Positions 1 to 8,570 of a stretch of 40,987 nucleotides of DNA are shown one piece after another. Position numbers and translations under genes: made by a program. This DNA is from an uncultured Roseburia sp. (GTDB lineage Bacteria > Bacillota > Clostridia > Lachnospirales > Lachnospiraceae): the NCBI GenBank assembly GCA_934317215.1, contig CAKREH010000032.1:1-40987 (forward strand). Direction: 5' to 3'. The notes beneath the pieces are model-generated. The model searched no databases. It saw nothing but the letters and a program-made list of their open reading frames with translations, and was not told the DNA's origin. The first letter of the stretch is position 1. The number at the start of each line of letters is the position of its first letter.

Positions 1-195
1 TATTAAAGTTACCCTTTTTTCTGAAATACATATCAAAATCATTTAAAAAATTAGCTTGACATATCACCAGATTGCTTCCTTGTTCACTTTTTTCTGATGC
101 ATATATTTATGCAAATTGTCATGTCAATTCTACCCACCCCGAAAAATTGTCAAACTTTTTTTGTTTCGTAAATTATTTTCCCGATTTTACTGATA

Positions 196-227
196 TAAAA
201 ACACCGCCCTGTAAATTCACAGGACGG
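196..227 (-). terminator. Intrinsic terminator after the Rpn-family gene
   Basis: A 9-bp stem (204-212 with 219-227, one G-T pair) with a 6-base loop is followed on the minus strand by a T-rich run at 196-201. It lies about 65 bases past the stop of the Rpn-family gene. The rest of 1-292 is AT-rich and shows no convincing gene. Confidence 0.7.
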
Positions 228-292
228 CATTTCAAAAAACATATAGATTTAATTGTTTTAAAGTAACCCAAAAAGCAAGTTGAAAACGTATT

Positions 293-1288
293 CTATTTCT
301 GTGCAAGATTCTGAAGAATCTTTTCCATATCGTAGTCCGGCGCTGCTTTCATTACAGCCTCATAAATCTTCCTGACTTCATCAGCCGGCTCTTCCAGTTC
401 GTCGGCGATCGTCTGTAAATTCTTTCCACGACGTACTTTCTTTACTATGAGTGCTATTTCCTTTTCCTGCATTCCTTTTTGCATTCCCTTTTGCATTCCC
501 TTTTGCATTCCTTCACTAATTCCATTTTCTCTTCCGATCTGCTCCCCGGCCCGCAAGCCATCCTCATATGCTTCTTCCCGCTGTACCTCAATATCCAGTT
601 CGTAATCATATTCTGCCTGTAACATGTTGATGACCTCACTCCCTTTTTTCCTGAGATAGTCTGCAAGTATCCCTTTCTTTATGCACGCTTTGATTGCCAG
701 TTCATATGGATTATCTGAACCTTCTGTCTGATATTTCCGGATCGTATCAATAAAAATGCCATACTCTTTCATCACCTGGCATTTCTCCAGCAGTTCATGT
801 TGTGCCTCTGGATTAATGTTGATCACTTTAACTTCCAGTTCCAATGGTGTTTTTCCATCCTGAACTTTAAATGCATTTGATAACTTTAAAACGCACTCTT
901 TTTCCATCGGTTCAGTCCCGTTATAAAAGGTGTAAAACTCCGGCTTCGGCAGCATCACCTGTCCTTTTTTGTAACGATCCCTGACCGGAACAAGCTGCTC
1001 GTAAATACGCCCGATATACATCAGACTGCGCAGCGGCATGTTAAAATTAATCGTCGCCTGATGTTCCCCGATCACAATGACTTTTCCATCTGCTTCATAG
1101 GAAAAATCATTCTGCAGATTCATATAAATGATATTTTCCACCCGGAGCGGCATGATCTTTGTCCCGTCAGGGAGCGGCTTTTCGTGCAGTGCATTATAAA
1201 GTGATATCTGGTTTTTCTCTGCAGACTCATCCTCATAAAATAAATCAATCAAGACACTGTTTTTTACTTTTCTGTTCTCTTTTGGCAT
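293..1288 (-). CDS. Rpn-family PD-(D/E)XK nuclease/transposase-like protein
   Basis: This 331-residue protein has the layout of Rpn-type (recombination-promoting nuclease, PDDEXK_4) proteins that are multicopy in Lachnospiraceae. Residues ~15-100 form the nuclease-like core, with an EHQ motif in 'VIVIGEHQATINF' at the place of the usual E-x-Q/K metal site. A helical tail follows. The tail holds four in-frame GMQK-type repeats from a 12-bp tandem repeat. The start is chosen from an AGAAAGGA ribosome site 6-7 bases before the ATG. Family members act on DNA in E. coli (RpnA), but the cellular role here is unknown. The gene stands alone between a terminator and the enolase terminator. Confidence 0.75.
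   Translation of the reverse strand: MPKENRKVKNSVLIDLFYEDESAEKNQISLYNALHEKPLPDGTKIMPLRVENIIYMNLQNDFSYEADGKVIVIGEHQATINFNMPLRSLMYIGRIYEQLVPVRDRYKKGQVMLPKPEFYTFYNGTEPMEKECVLKLSNAFKVQDGKTPLELEVKVININPEAQHELLEKCQVMKEYGIFIDTIRKYQTEGSDNPYELAIKACIKKGILADYLRKKGSEVINMLQAEYDYELDIEVQREEAYEDGLRAGEQIGRENGISEGMQKGMQKGMQKGMQEKEIALIVKKVRRGKNLQTIADELEEPADEVRKIYEAVMKAAPDYDMEKILQNLAQK
469..516. repeat. 12-bp tandem repeat inside the Rpn-family gene
   Basis: Four consecutive 12-base units start with GCATTCC on the plus strand at 469, 481, 493 and 505; the last one is degenerate. They encode GMQK repeats in frame. Since 12 is a multiple of three, slippage would change tail length without breaking the frame. Confidence 0.85.
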
Positions 1289-1545
1289 TCAAAAATCCTT
1301 TCTTCTTTTTCGTATGAAATGACTTTCAAATGTCTGATTTTATTATATAAAATGAGCAACACTTCTTCAAGCCATTCACACATATTTTTAGTTTGTTGTT
1401 GCGATAAACGGTGATACACCACGACACGATCCTTCTTCGGATCGGACTGACTGGTTTTAGACATTTTAACAGTATATCTGATAATTGTAATTCTATCTGA
1501 TTTTTTTTATTTTAGCAATTTATTTTTAAATATTTGTATAACATG

Positions 1546-1591
1546 CACAAAAAAGAACGCCAAAAGCCATCCCTGACCTTTCGCGTTCTTT
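1546..1591 (-). terminator. Intrinsic terminator of enolase
   Basis: AAAGAACGC at 1552-1560 pairs perfectly with GCGTTCTTT at 1583-1591. Read on the minus strand the stem ends in a run of six T. It lies 45 bases after the enolase stop codon. Confidence 0.85.
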
Positions 1592-1635
1592 CCATGAGAT
1601 AGATGAGAAAATAAACTATAATGTGAGTAAATTTC

Positions 1636-2931
1636 TTATTTTACATTAAATGCACCCATTCCCGGATACACTGCTGCATTTCCAAGCTCTTCCTCAATGC
1701 GGAGAAGCTGGTTATACTTTGCAACACGCTCGGTTCTGCTCGGTGCACCGGTCTTGATCTGGCAGGTATTTAATGCCACTGCAAGATCTGCGATCGTGGT
1801 GTCTTCTGTCTCACCGGAACGGTGGGAAGAAATTGCCGTATAACCTGCTTTATGAGCCATCTTGATTGCCTCTAAAGTCTCGGATACGGAACCGATCTGA
1901 TTTAACTTGATCAAAATAGCATTGCCGCAGCCGTTGTCGATACCTTTTTTCAGACGTTCGGTATTGGTTACGAATAAATCGTCTCCGACAAGCTGTACCT
2001 TATCGCCAAGCTCTCTGGTCAGAAGTTTCCAGCCTTCCCAGTCTTCCTCGTCAAGCGCATCCTCGATGGAAATGATCGGGTATTTTTCAACCAGTTTCTT
2101 CCAGTGCCCGATCAGCTCTGCGGAAGTAAACTCGGTGCCTGCCTTCGGAAGTTTGTAGAATCCTTTTCCTTTTTCACTCTTCCACTCAGAGGAAGCTGCA
2201 TCCATGGCGATTCTGAAATCTCTGCCCGGCTCATATCCTGCGTTTTTCACAGCATCTAATATGTACTGGATCGCCTCCTCATCGGATGCAAGATCCGGTG
2301 CAAAACCACCCTCATCACCAACGGAGGTTGCAAGTCCCTTGCTCTTTAGCAGAGCTGCAAGCGCATGGAACACCTCTGCACACCAGCGGAGTGCCTCTTT
2401 AAAACTCGGTGCACCGACCGGCATGATCATAAACTCCTGCACATCTACAGTGTTTGCCGCATGAGCACCACCATTTAAAATATTCATCATTGGAACCGGC
2501 AGACGGCTGCCTGAGATGCCGCCTAAGAAACGGTAAAGCGGAATATCCAGCGAGATGGACGCTGCGCGCGCCGCTGCAATCGACACTGCTAAGATCGCAT
2601 TTGCTCCCAGTTTTGATTTATCCTTTGTTCCGTCCGCTGCGATCATCGCTGCATCCACTGCATAAATGTCGCTGGCATCCATTCCGACGATCGCATCGTT
2701 GATCATTGTATTAATATTTTCAACTGCCCTGGTAACACCTTTGCCAAGATATCTTGACTTATCGCCGTCGCGAAGCTCTAATGCCTCAAATTCTCCGGTC
2801 GACGCACCGCTTGGTGCCATTCCCCTTCCAATGGTACCGTCCACTAAATATACTTCAGCTTCCACGGTAGGATTACCTCTGGAGTCTAAAATCTCTCTTC
2901 CGATTACTTTTTCAATCTCTAAATAATTCAT
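1636..2931 (-). CDS. eno: Enolase (phosphopyruvate hydratase)
   Basis: Enolase converts 2-phosphoglycerate to phosphoenolpyruvate in cytosolic glycolysis. The 431-residue length is typical. Visible sites are the catalytic E207 in GDEGGFAPD, metal ligands D244, E290 and D317, catalytic K342 in LIKLNQIGSVSET, and the SHRSGETED loop near 369. An in-frame upstream extension exists, but the start at 2931 has a GGAG site 9 bases before it and gives the standard N-terminus, so it was chosen. The gene has its own sigma-A promoter at 3052-3080 with a palindrome at 3028-3046 over the likely transcription start, and its own terminator. It is not beside other glycolytic genes here. Confidence 0.97.
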   Translation of the reverse strand: MNYLEIEKVIGREILDSRGNPTVEAEVYLVDGTIGRGMAPSGASTGEFEALELRDGDKSRYLGKGVTRAVENINTMINDAIVGMDASDIYAVDAAMIAADGTKDKSKLGANAILAVSIAAARAASISLDIPLYRFLGGISGSRLPVPMMNILNGGAHAANTVDVQEFMIMPVGAPSFKEALRWCAEVFHALAALLKSKGLATSVGDEGGFAPDLASDEEAIQYILDAVKNAGYEPGRDFRIAMDAASSEWKSEKGKGFYKLPKAGTEFTSAELIGHWKKLVEKYPIISIEDALDEEDWEGWKLLTRELGDKVQLVGDDLFVTNTERLKKGIDNGCGNAILIKLNQIGSVSETLEAIKMAHKAGYTAISSHRSGETEDTTIADLAVALNTCQIKTGAPSRTERVAKYNQLLRIEEELGNAAVYPGMGAFNVK

Positions 2932-3027
2932 TCCCGCTGTCTCCTTTTTCTTCGTTTGCAGACAATCCCACCGGAGCAGGAAAGGTAGCAACTTTCCGGT
3001 TCCGGAGTCTGCATGATTTACACCGTC

Positions 3028-3046
3028 GTTAGTTTTATCTAACTAA
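3028..3046. promoter_or_regulatory. 19-bp palindromic operator candidate upstream of enolase
   Basis: TTAGTT-N6-AACTAA lies 5 bases downstream of the -10 box and so covers the likely transcription start. It matches the site at 4006-4024 at 16 of 19 positions. Position and symmetry fit a repressor site. The half-site resembles some MarR- and DtxR-type operators, but the regulator is unknown. Confidence 0.6.
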
Positions 3047-3051
3047 TGTTT

Positions 3052-3080
3052 AGTATAACGAACATTATTCCAAAAAACAA
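3052..3080 (-). promoter_or_regulatory. Sigma-A promoter of enolase
   Basis: Read on the minus strand, -35 TTGTTT (3075-3080), a 17-base spacer and -10 TATACT (3052-3057). The -35 box overlaps the terminator of the upstream hydrolase gene. Confidence 0.75.
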
Positions 3081-3118
3081 GAAGAAAAATTGAGACTCTT
3101 TCTCACTTTCTCTTCTTG
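3072..3118 (-). terminator. Terminator of the alpha/beta hydrolase gene
   Basis: CAAGAAGA (3078-3085) pairs with TCTTCTTG (3111-3118). On the minus strand it is followed by six T at 3072-3077. It shares bases with the enolase -35 box. Confidence 0.7.
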
Positions 3119-3150
3119 ATTTTCCTGATGATTCAACTTTCCCCGCTCCA

Positions 3151-3972
3151 TCAGCTTTCCTTAATTTTAAATCTTGCCGCACTGTCTCCCTGTTTTCTGT
3201 TACAGATCTCCGCGATCACTTTTACCCAATCATCCGGATAAACCGCAAGCAGTTCTTCGTGCTGCAGATCCAGTTCATGCAGGATCGGTCCTGCAAAATG
3301 TTTTTTGTAACGCGCGCGATATTTCTCTCCCATTTTAAGGGCATATAAAATGTGTATTTGGGTTCCGGACGGGTCGATCTGATCCGGCAGCGGTGTGATG
3401 AGGTCTGAGTAAAACTGATTTTCGACACTTCTTTTTGTAATATGGCTCATATCGACATCCGGCGTCTTTATCATATCCATAAACGCTCTGATATAGCCAT
3501 TGTCCTCCGCCAGCATTTTGTCCATTTTCTTTTTCATGAAAGGAATTTTCATTTCCCCTTTCGTGATAAACGGATAAAAAACCGGCATCATCAGTTTTGT
3601 CATCAGCTTTGCTGAAATTTTTCCTGACTGGTCTAAATCGGAACCTCCCAAAATACCATAATCCATATGGACGTTTCCGCGTGCTGCAAGCAGTCCGACA
3701 AAAGAACCGCCCAGGGAACAGCCATATGCGGCACAGATATGTCCGCCAAATTCTTTCTTTATATACTGTTCAATTTTTTCCGTTTCCTCCGTCATCGTCG
3801 GAAACTCTGTCTGTTCCGTCTCATCAAACCCGTCATAGGAAACGCATGCCACCTGAAAATATTTTTCCAACGGCTCTATTACTTTCCCAAAATTGCCCTT
3901 CCAGTGACAACAGGTTCCAGGGAAAAGAAAAATAACCGGTTTTTCTTTCTCACCAAAACAATATACTTTCAT
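3151..3972 (-). CDS. Alpha/beta hydrolase
   Basis: A 273-residue protein of the alpha/beta-hydrolase fold. An oxyanion-type segment FLFPGTCCHWKG lies near residues 15-26, and the nucleophile elbow is YGCSLGG (Ser near 86). The acid and histidine cannot be assigned with certainty, though DLQHEE near 235 is a possible histidine site. No signal peptide is seen, so it is probably cytosolic. The substrate is unknown; esterase or lipase-like activity is the family expectation. The start follows an AAGGTGG ribosome site. It has its own promoter (4029-4057) with an operator-like palindrome nearly the same as that of enolase. Confidence 0.8.
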   Translation of the reverse strand: MKVYCFGEKEKPVIFLFPGTCCHWKGNFGKVIEPLEKYFQVACVSYDGFDETEQTEFPTMTEETEKIEQYIKKEFGGHICAAYGCSLGGSFVGLLAARGNVHMDYGILGGSDLDQSGKISAKLMTKLMMPVFYPFITKGEMKIPFMKKKMDKMLAEDNGYIRAFMDMIKTPDVDMSHITKRSVENQFYSDLITPLPDQIDPSGTQIHILYALKMGEKYRARYKKHFAGPILHELDLQHEELLAVYPDDWVKVIAEICNRKQGDSAARFKIKES

Positions 3973-4005
3973 AGAATTCCACCTTCTTTAAAATGCTTCT
4001 CATTT

Positions 4006-4024
4006 GTTAGTTGTTTCTAACTAT
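4006..4024. promoter_or_regulatory. 19-bp palindromic operator candidate upstream of the hydrolase
   Basis: The half-sites GTTAGTT and AACTA are arranged as at 3028-3046, with 16 of 19 bases the same. The site begins about 4 bases after the -10 box. The repeated position at two neighbouring promoters argues against chance. Confidence 0.6.
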
Positions 4025-4028
4025 TTTT

Positions 4029-4057
4029 ATGATAGCACTTATATCAGGTGGTGTAAA
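4029..4057 (-). promoter_or_regulatory. Sigma-A promoter of the alpha/beta hydrolase
   Basis: Minus strand -35 TTTACA (4052-4057), a 17-base spacer and -10 TATCAT (4029-4034). It sits directly upstream of the palindrome and about 60 bases before the ATG. Confidence 0.75.
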
Positions 4058-4110
4058 GTCGTTCTGTTTTGGAGTTATTCTTCTGTAATCTCACAACAAT
4101 ATACACTATG

Positions 4111-4209
4111 GCGCATAGCCTGACTGCAAAGTGTCAGGCTTACGTCTGAACAGCAGCATCTCATATACTTTATTTTTTTGCGCACAGCCTGACAGCAGGT
4201 GTCAAGCTT
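4111..4209. repeat. Two diverged copies of a ~31-bp dyad
   Basis: Two similar segments, 4111-4142 and 4180-4209, share GCGCAnAGCCTGACnGCA and each folds on itself. The first has an 8-bp perfect stem AGCCTGAC/GTCAGGCT. The second overlaps the stop codon of the beta-mannosidase tail. Neither is followed by a T run, so they are not ordinary terminators. Confidence 0.6.
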
Positions 4210-6467
4210 GTGAATGATCCGCAACCCATGAATCACACAGTGACCGTACCCGGATCTTAGGAACGCCTTCCACACCCTCCGGCAAGGCAGCCGTAATCTC
4301 AAAAGGTCCGTTTTCCGTCAGATGCATAAAATTATCCGACCAGACCAGATCCACATCGCTCTCCACCGAGACAAAAAATGCCGGAACATCTGGTTTTAAC
4401 TGCAATGTCAACAGATTTCCCTCTCTTTTTGCATCGAACGTGATCTCTGCTTTTTCGATCTGCATAAAAATGCCGCGAAAAATACTGCAGTGCTTTCCAT
4501 CTTCCAAAGTAATCGATACTTGCCCAGGATGCGACCGGCCAGTTATCGTTCAACTGCCAGTAAATTGCACCCATGCAGCGTCCCCTGTTTCTGCGCCAGT
4601 GCTCCACACCGCTCTTGATTGCGATCGCCTGCAGCACCTGGCTGATATAGATCAGACTCTCAAAATCTTTTGGATATAAAAAGTTCTCCGCAATGTAATG
4701 CAGGATCTTCGCATTTGCAGAACCGTTTTTCTGATGACTTTCCATAACTTCTGAAAAGATATTGCGATCCTTAGGCAGGGTAAATGTGTCGATCGTCTTT
4801 TTGCATGGAAACGACTGGAATCCAAATTCCGAACAGAATCTGAAATAGTAATTTTCATAGTCGGAAAACGGCTTTTCTCCATGCCATACATCCCAGTAAT
4901 GACGATCCCCGACATCATCACTGTCCGGGTCTTTAAAATTACCGCCGGATGACGGAGACGACGGCCAGTAAAACGTCACATCATCCTCGCTCTTTAAGGC
5001 TTCCGGGATCAGTTTTTCAAACATGGTCAGGTAATCCTGTTTTAACGCATCCGAATGATCATTAAAACCGCCCCAGTGGTCCCATGCTGATTCCATCTCA
5101 TTGTTACCGCACCAGAGTCCAAGACTTGCATGATGTCTCAACCTTCTCACATTATCCTTCGTTTCTTCTATAATGCTCTCCCGCAGTTTCTCCGTCAGCT
5201 CGTAGACATTGCAGGCATACATAAAATCCTGCCATACGATCAGACCATGCTCATCACAGTAATCATAGAAAACATCCGCCGGATAATAACCGCCGCCCCA
5301 GATACGGATGCAGTTAAAATGACATGCCACTGCCGTATCTAACAACTCATAAATGCGCTCCGGAGTAATTTTTGAATAAATACAGTCTTCCGGAATATAG
5401 TCTGCACCTTTTGCAAAAATCTTTGCCCCATTGATGCAAAAAGCAAATTCCTCGCCCCATGCATCCTTTTCCTGGCTGACCGTCAATGTGCGCAGGCCAA
5501 TGCGCAGTTCTTTTGCATCCAGAAATTCTCCGCCCAGAAACAGTTCCGCACGCACCGTATAAAGCGGCTGTGCACCGTATCCGTTCGGCCACCAGAGTTT
5601 CGGATCTTCAACCAGACATTTTCCATCCGAAAAAGAAATCTGTTTTCCATCCGGTGTCTGCAGCGTGATCTTTACCTTAAGATTATCTGCATTCTTTGCC
5701 AGTGTCGAATCATTGTTTCCCACACTTTCTTTCAATATCCGGGCATTACTTTCCGCACTCTGTGGCAATACCAGATACTCTGCTTCCGCAATTTCACCGT
5801 CCTGTGCCTTTTCCGGCAACATCACTTTTGTTTCTGCCGACAGAAAAACTTTTCCATCTATGTGTTCCTGTCTGATATGCAGATCAGACAGTTCTGCCTT
5901 CTCATAGCTGTCAATAAAAATATCGCGCCAGATTCCCATATCCGGTAACTGTGGACCCCAGTCCCAGCCAAACATGGAATGTGCTTTCCGGATATACTGA
6001 TTTCCTTCCATCGCACCACATGCCGTGTAATGGATCTCTTTTCCCGGTGCCGGCACATGTTCTTTGACATATCCTATTGCAGAACGGATTTTTACTGTGA
6101 TATTGTTTGTCCCGTTTTTCAGGACATTTGTACACAGGATCCGGTAACGAAGATGCATGTTATCCACATGCTTTATCAGCATGCCGTTGATAAAAATATC
6201 TGCCACCGTGTCGATTCCGTCACAGCAGAGTGCATACACTCTTCCCTCTTCTTTTTTCAGTTCAAATTCCTTCGAAAAAATAAAATCATTTTTCAGCAGT
6301 TCTCTCGTCGGGTACTCATTCATCCGGTAAAACGGATCTTCTAATAAACCGTGTCCCGTCAGACCGGAAAGTACCGAACCCGGAATCTCCACCGGGCAGA
6401 GCAGTGTTTCATCCGCTTTTTTCAACTGCCAGATACCATTTAAATAAAATTTTTCATGTTGTGCCAT
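4202..6467 (-). pseudogene. Beta-mannosidase (GH2 family), frame broken near the C-terminus
   Basis: GH2 beta-mannosidases remove terminal beta-mannose from manno-oligosaccharides. The N-terminal sugar-binding domain, Ig domain and TIM barrel are intact, with the acid/base E457 (WCGNNEMES) and nucleophile E547 (CSEFGFQ) both present. The main frame leaves family similarity after GRWKALQYFSRHFYA and stops at 4332. The normal C-terminal strand region (SDNFMHLT, IRVRSL) continues in the +1 frame to 4202. The junction is at about 4455-4475. The joined product, about 755 residues, is shorter than usual relatives, so a deletion with frame change is likelier than a one-base error. The start at 6467 has a GGAGA site; the upstream in-frame ATG lies in a terminator. 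No signal peptide. Confidence 0.8.
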
Positions 6468-6536
6468 AAATATTCTCCATTCCCTTTCCTGTTGTATTAT
6501 AGCAGGGAATTCCTGTAATTCCCAAATAAATCCGAT

Positions 6537-6568
6537 CAAAAAAATCAGGGAAGCCATATGGCCTCCCT
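6537..6568 (-). terminator. Terminator of the Ig-like/Fn3 protein gene
   Basis: Stem 6547-6557 with 6558-6568 (AGGGAAGCCAT against ATGGCCTCCCT), followed on the minus strand by seven T. It lies about 60 bases past the stop at 6626. Confidence 0.85.
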
Positions 6569-6625
6569 AACTTATTTCCGGTAACAGAATGTTTCAATTC
6601 TATTTTCTGTTTTTTCCATCAATAT

Positions 6626-7630
6626 TTACTTATTTGTTTTCAGTTTGTATGTTTTTCCATATTCACCGTAGTATTTTTTAGAACCTGATTTTACAAATCC
6701 ACGAACACGGAACTTATAAGTTGTTCCTTTCTTTAACTGTGTGATATTTGCAGATGAAAAATCAGATGATACTGTCTTTACTTTCGTAAACTCCTCTAAA
6801 TCCGGATCATACATCCACACTTCATATCCGGATACTCCATTTTGCTTTTTCCAGGATAATTTTATGGACTGCTTAGTTGCAGCAGCCTGCTTTATGCTTT
6901 TTACTTTATTCGGGAGTACAATAACAGTTATATTGCTGGTTACACCTTGTGATTTTACGGAAATCTTACAGCTTCCAGGAGCTACTGCAACGATTTTTCC
7001 TTTTGATGAAACCTTTGCAACCGATGTTTTGGTTGACTTATAAGTAAACTTCGTATTCTTAACAACTTTATCTGATTTTTTTAAAACTGCATCAATTGTT
7101 GTTTTGTCTCCAGACTCAAGAATAACCTTTTTTTCGGCAAGCACAATTTTTTTCTCTGATTTTAACTGAATGTCAGCGGTTGCATGTGGCTGTAATCCTA
7201 AATAATAAGTTCCTGCCATCAGAGAATATTTTTCTGTTCTTTTCAATACTCCTGCCCGTGTTCCAACATCATATTCTTCGCCTACTCTTTCGCCATCTGA
7301 ATTGTAAAGCTGAATCCAACAATCACTTCCACCGGTTTCCTGCATAAAAAGTGTAAGATTGGTCTTTTCTGTCAGTTTAACAGTAACAAAATCATAATAA
7401 TTCCACTCATCGCTGTTCCATGCCAGAATATCTGCCTTTCCTGCCTGTGCTGAATCATTCGCCGCAATATGATATAACTTATCCAGCTCAATCTTCGGCG
7501 CATCCTTCATTTCCCTTGTTGCCTTGATCGTTTGTTTTGCCATAATCTCTGATGGATTTGCAATTCCCCCGACAATCATGCCGCAAAGCATAATTGCACA
7601 TACTGCCAATAGTCTGATTTGCTTTTTCAT
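6626..7630 (-). CDS. Secreted protein with Big2-like Ig and fibronectin type III domains
   Basis: A 334-residue protein with a signal peptide (MKKQIRLL, then a hydrophobic stretch ending near AKQT at ~31). Residues ~45-155 form a beta-rich domain like PPC-type domains (TYYLGLQPHA). A Big2-type Ig domain with VAKVSSKGKIVAVAPGSC follows, then a C-terminal Fn3 domain (GYEVWMYDP, YKFRVRGF). No catalytic motif and no LPxTG sorting signal are visible, so it is likely secreted and adhesive or binding. The start at 7630 is 8 bases after GGAGG; the ATG six bases upstream is too close to it. It has its own promoter (7658-7686), back to back with the Ter promoter. Confidence 0.8.
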   Translation of the reverse strand: MKKQIRLLAVCAIMLCGMIVGGIANPSEIMAKQTIKATREMKDAPKIELDKLYHIAANDSAQAGKADILAWNSDEWNYYDFVTVKLTEKTNLTLFMQETGGSDCWIQLYNSDGERVGEEYDVGTRAGVLKRTEKYSLMAGTYYLGLQPHATADIQLKSEKKIVLAEKKVILESGDKTTIDAVLKKSDKVVKNTKFTYKSTKTSVAKVSSKGKIVAVAPGSCKISVKSQGVTSNITVIVLPNKVKSIKQAAATKQSIKLSWKKQNGVSGYEVWMYDPDLEEFTKVKTVSSDFSSANITQLKKGTTYKFRVRGFVKSGSKKYYGEYGKTYKLKTNK

Positions 7631-7657
7631 TTTCATTTCCTCCTTTTTCCATTTTTT

Positions 7658-7686
7658 ATCATATATATATATCTTCTCCTTGTCAA
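7658..7686 (-). promoter_or_regulatory. Sigma-A promoter of the Ig-like/Fn3 gene
   Basis: Minus strand TTGACA (7681-7686), 17-base spacer, TATGAT (7658-7663). Only 11 bases separate its -35 box from the divergent plus-strand -35 box at 7698. Confidence 0.85.
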
Positions 7687-7697
7687 CATTTAGCAAT

Positions 7698-7726
7698 TTG
7701 ACACTGCTATCAGAATCACTTAAAAT
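7698..7726 (+). promoter_or_regulatory. Sigma-A promoter of the plus-strand TerD/AIM24 operon
   Basis: TTGACA (7698-7703), 17-base spacer, TAAAAT (7721-7726). The predicted start is near 7733, so the transcript carries a leader of about 84 nt with the repeated 43-nt element. Confidence 0.85.
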
Positions 7727-7750
7727 GAAATCCAGAGACTTATTAATTCC

Positions 7751-7793
7751 TGACAACAGATCTGCCCGCAAAGCGTGCAATCTATTGTATTAC
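7751..7793 (+). ncRNA. Repeated 43-nt leader element, copy 1
   Basis: It lies in the 5' leader of the TerD/AIM24 transcript, 23 bases before the start codon. It matches 18542-18584 at 32 of 43 positions. The ends ACAACAGAT and ATCTATTGT can pair with one mismatch. The block TCTGCCCG is invariant between the copies. Structure and function are inferred. Confidence 0.5.
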
Positions 7794-7816
7794 TAAATGA
7801 TAAGGGGTTTTTTATT

Positions 7817-8539
7817 ATGGTAGATATTCCAATGAGATCCTCTGCTCCCGTCACCAGACAGACCGTTCTTTCCATCAACGAACGCAAAGTTGAGGGGGCA
7901 AAAACAACACGAACCATCACTTCGATCAATCACACAACATCTCAGTCAGTATCAAACGCATCCACACCGGCGTCAAAACCTTTGCCTCCACTGGTACATA
8001 TGGTGCAAAAAGGTCAGAAAACACCGCTGGAGAATTCCGGGAAGCTCACTTCCGCAAAGGCATGTCTCGGATGGAATGTCAAAAATCCTGCCTGTGATGT
8101 GGATGTATCCGCATTTTTGCTCGGCTCATCCGGTAAGGTGATCGGTGATTCCTGGTTTGTTTTTTACGGACAGACCGAAAGCCCGGATCACAGCACGGTT
8201 TTCCACGCTGACGGCGGCACAGACCGTGAGATCATTTCTGTGGATTTTACCAGATTAGATCCATCCGTTGCCAGGATCGTATTTGTGCTGACGATCAATG
8301 AAGCATTGGAAAAAAATCTGAATTTCGGAATGCTTGAGGATGCGTATATCCGTATTATGGATCCTGCCGGCGCCGAGCTGGTCAGCTTTAAAATGGATGA
8401 ATACTATACGAATGTGACATCCATGATGATCGGTGAACTGTATCTGCATAACGGCGCATGGAAATTTAATGCCATCGGAAACGGTGTGGCAAAAGATCTC
8501 GCAGGACTGTGCGGTTTGTATGGAGTTCAGGTTATTTAA
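7817..8539 (+). CDS. TerD-domain protein with a long N-terminal extension
   Basis: A 240-residue protein. Residues ~75-240 are a TerD-type domain (VQKGQKTPL, DVDVSAFLL, LNFGMLEDAYIRIMD, GELYLHNGAWKFNAIG, CGLYGVQV). TerD domains are Ca2+-binding beta-sandwich proteins of Ter stress systems. The first ~75 residues are polar and low in complexity (TTRTITSINHTTSQSVSNAS), unlike ordinary ~190-residue TerD. The acidic GDGDDE loop of classic TerD is replaced by GGTDREI, so calcium binding may be weaker. The start at 7817 follows AAGGGG by about 9 bases. First gene of a two-gene operon with the AIM24 protein. Confidence 0.85.
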   Translation: MVDIPMRSSAPVTRQTVLSINERKVEGAKTTRTITSINHTTSQSVSNASTPASKPLPPLVHMVQKGQKTPLENSGKLTSAKACLGWNVKNPACDVDVSAFLLGSSGKVIGDSWFVFYGQTESPDHSTVFHADGGTDREIISVDFTRLDPSVARIVFVLTINEALEKNLNFGMLEDAYIRIMDPAGAELVSFKMDEYYTNVTSMMIGELYLHNGAWKFNAIGNGVAKDLAGLCGLYGVQVI

Positions 8540-8570
8540 ACAAAGGATTAGATTTTGGAGGGAATTTGTT

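Noticed and set aside
72..266. 64-codon plus-strand open frame at the window start
   Set aside because: No ribosome site, no recognisable sequence, and it runs through the terminator at 196-227.
469..516. CRISPR-like array
   Set aside because: Units are only 12 bp without spacers and are in frame within a coding sequence.
1264..1464. 66-codon frame overlapping the start of the Rpn-family gene
   Set aside because: No ribosome site before its ATG; the Rpn-family gene has its own good site. It could be a decayed leader but cannot be supported.
2932..2991. 20-residue N-terminal extension of enolase
   Set aside because: Not part of the enolase family; the inner ATG has the ribosome site at correct spacing.
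6468..6557. 30-residue N-terminal extension of the beta-mannosidase (possible signal peptide)
   Set aside because: Its ATG lies inside the terminator of the upstream gene, and the inner ATG has a GGAGA site.
7751..7793. ECF-type promoter reading (TGACAAC-N16-CGT) in leader copy 1
   Set aside because: Copy 2 does not keep the -10-like CGT, and a near-perfect sigma-A promoter lies upstream.
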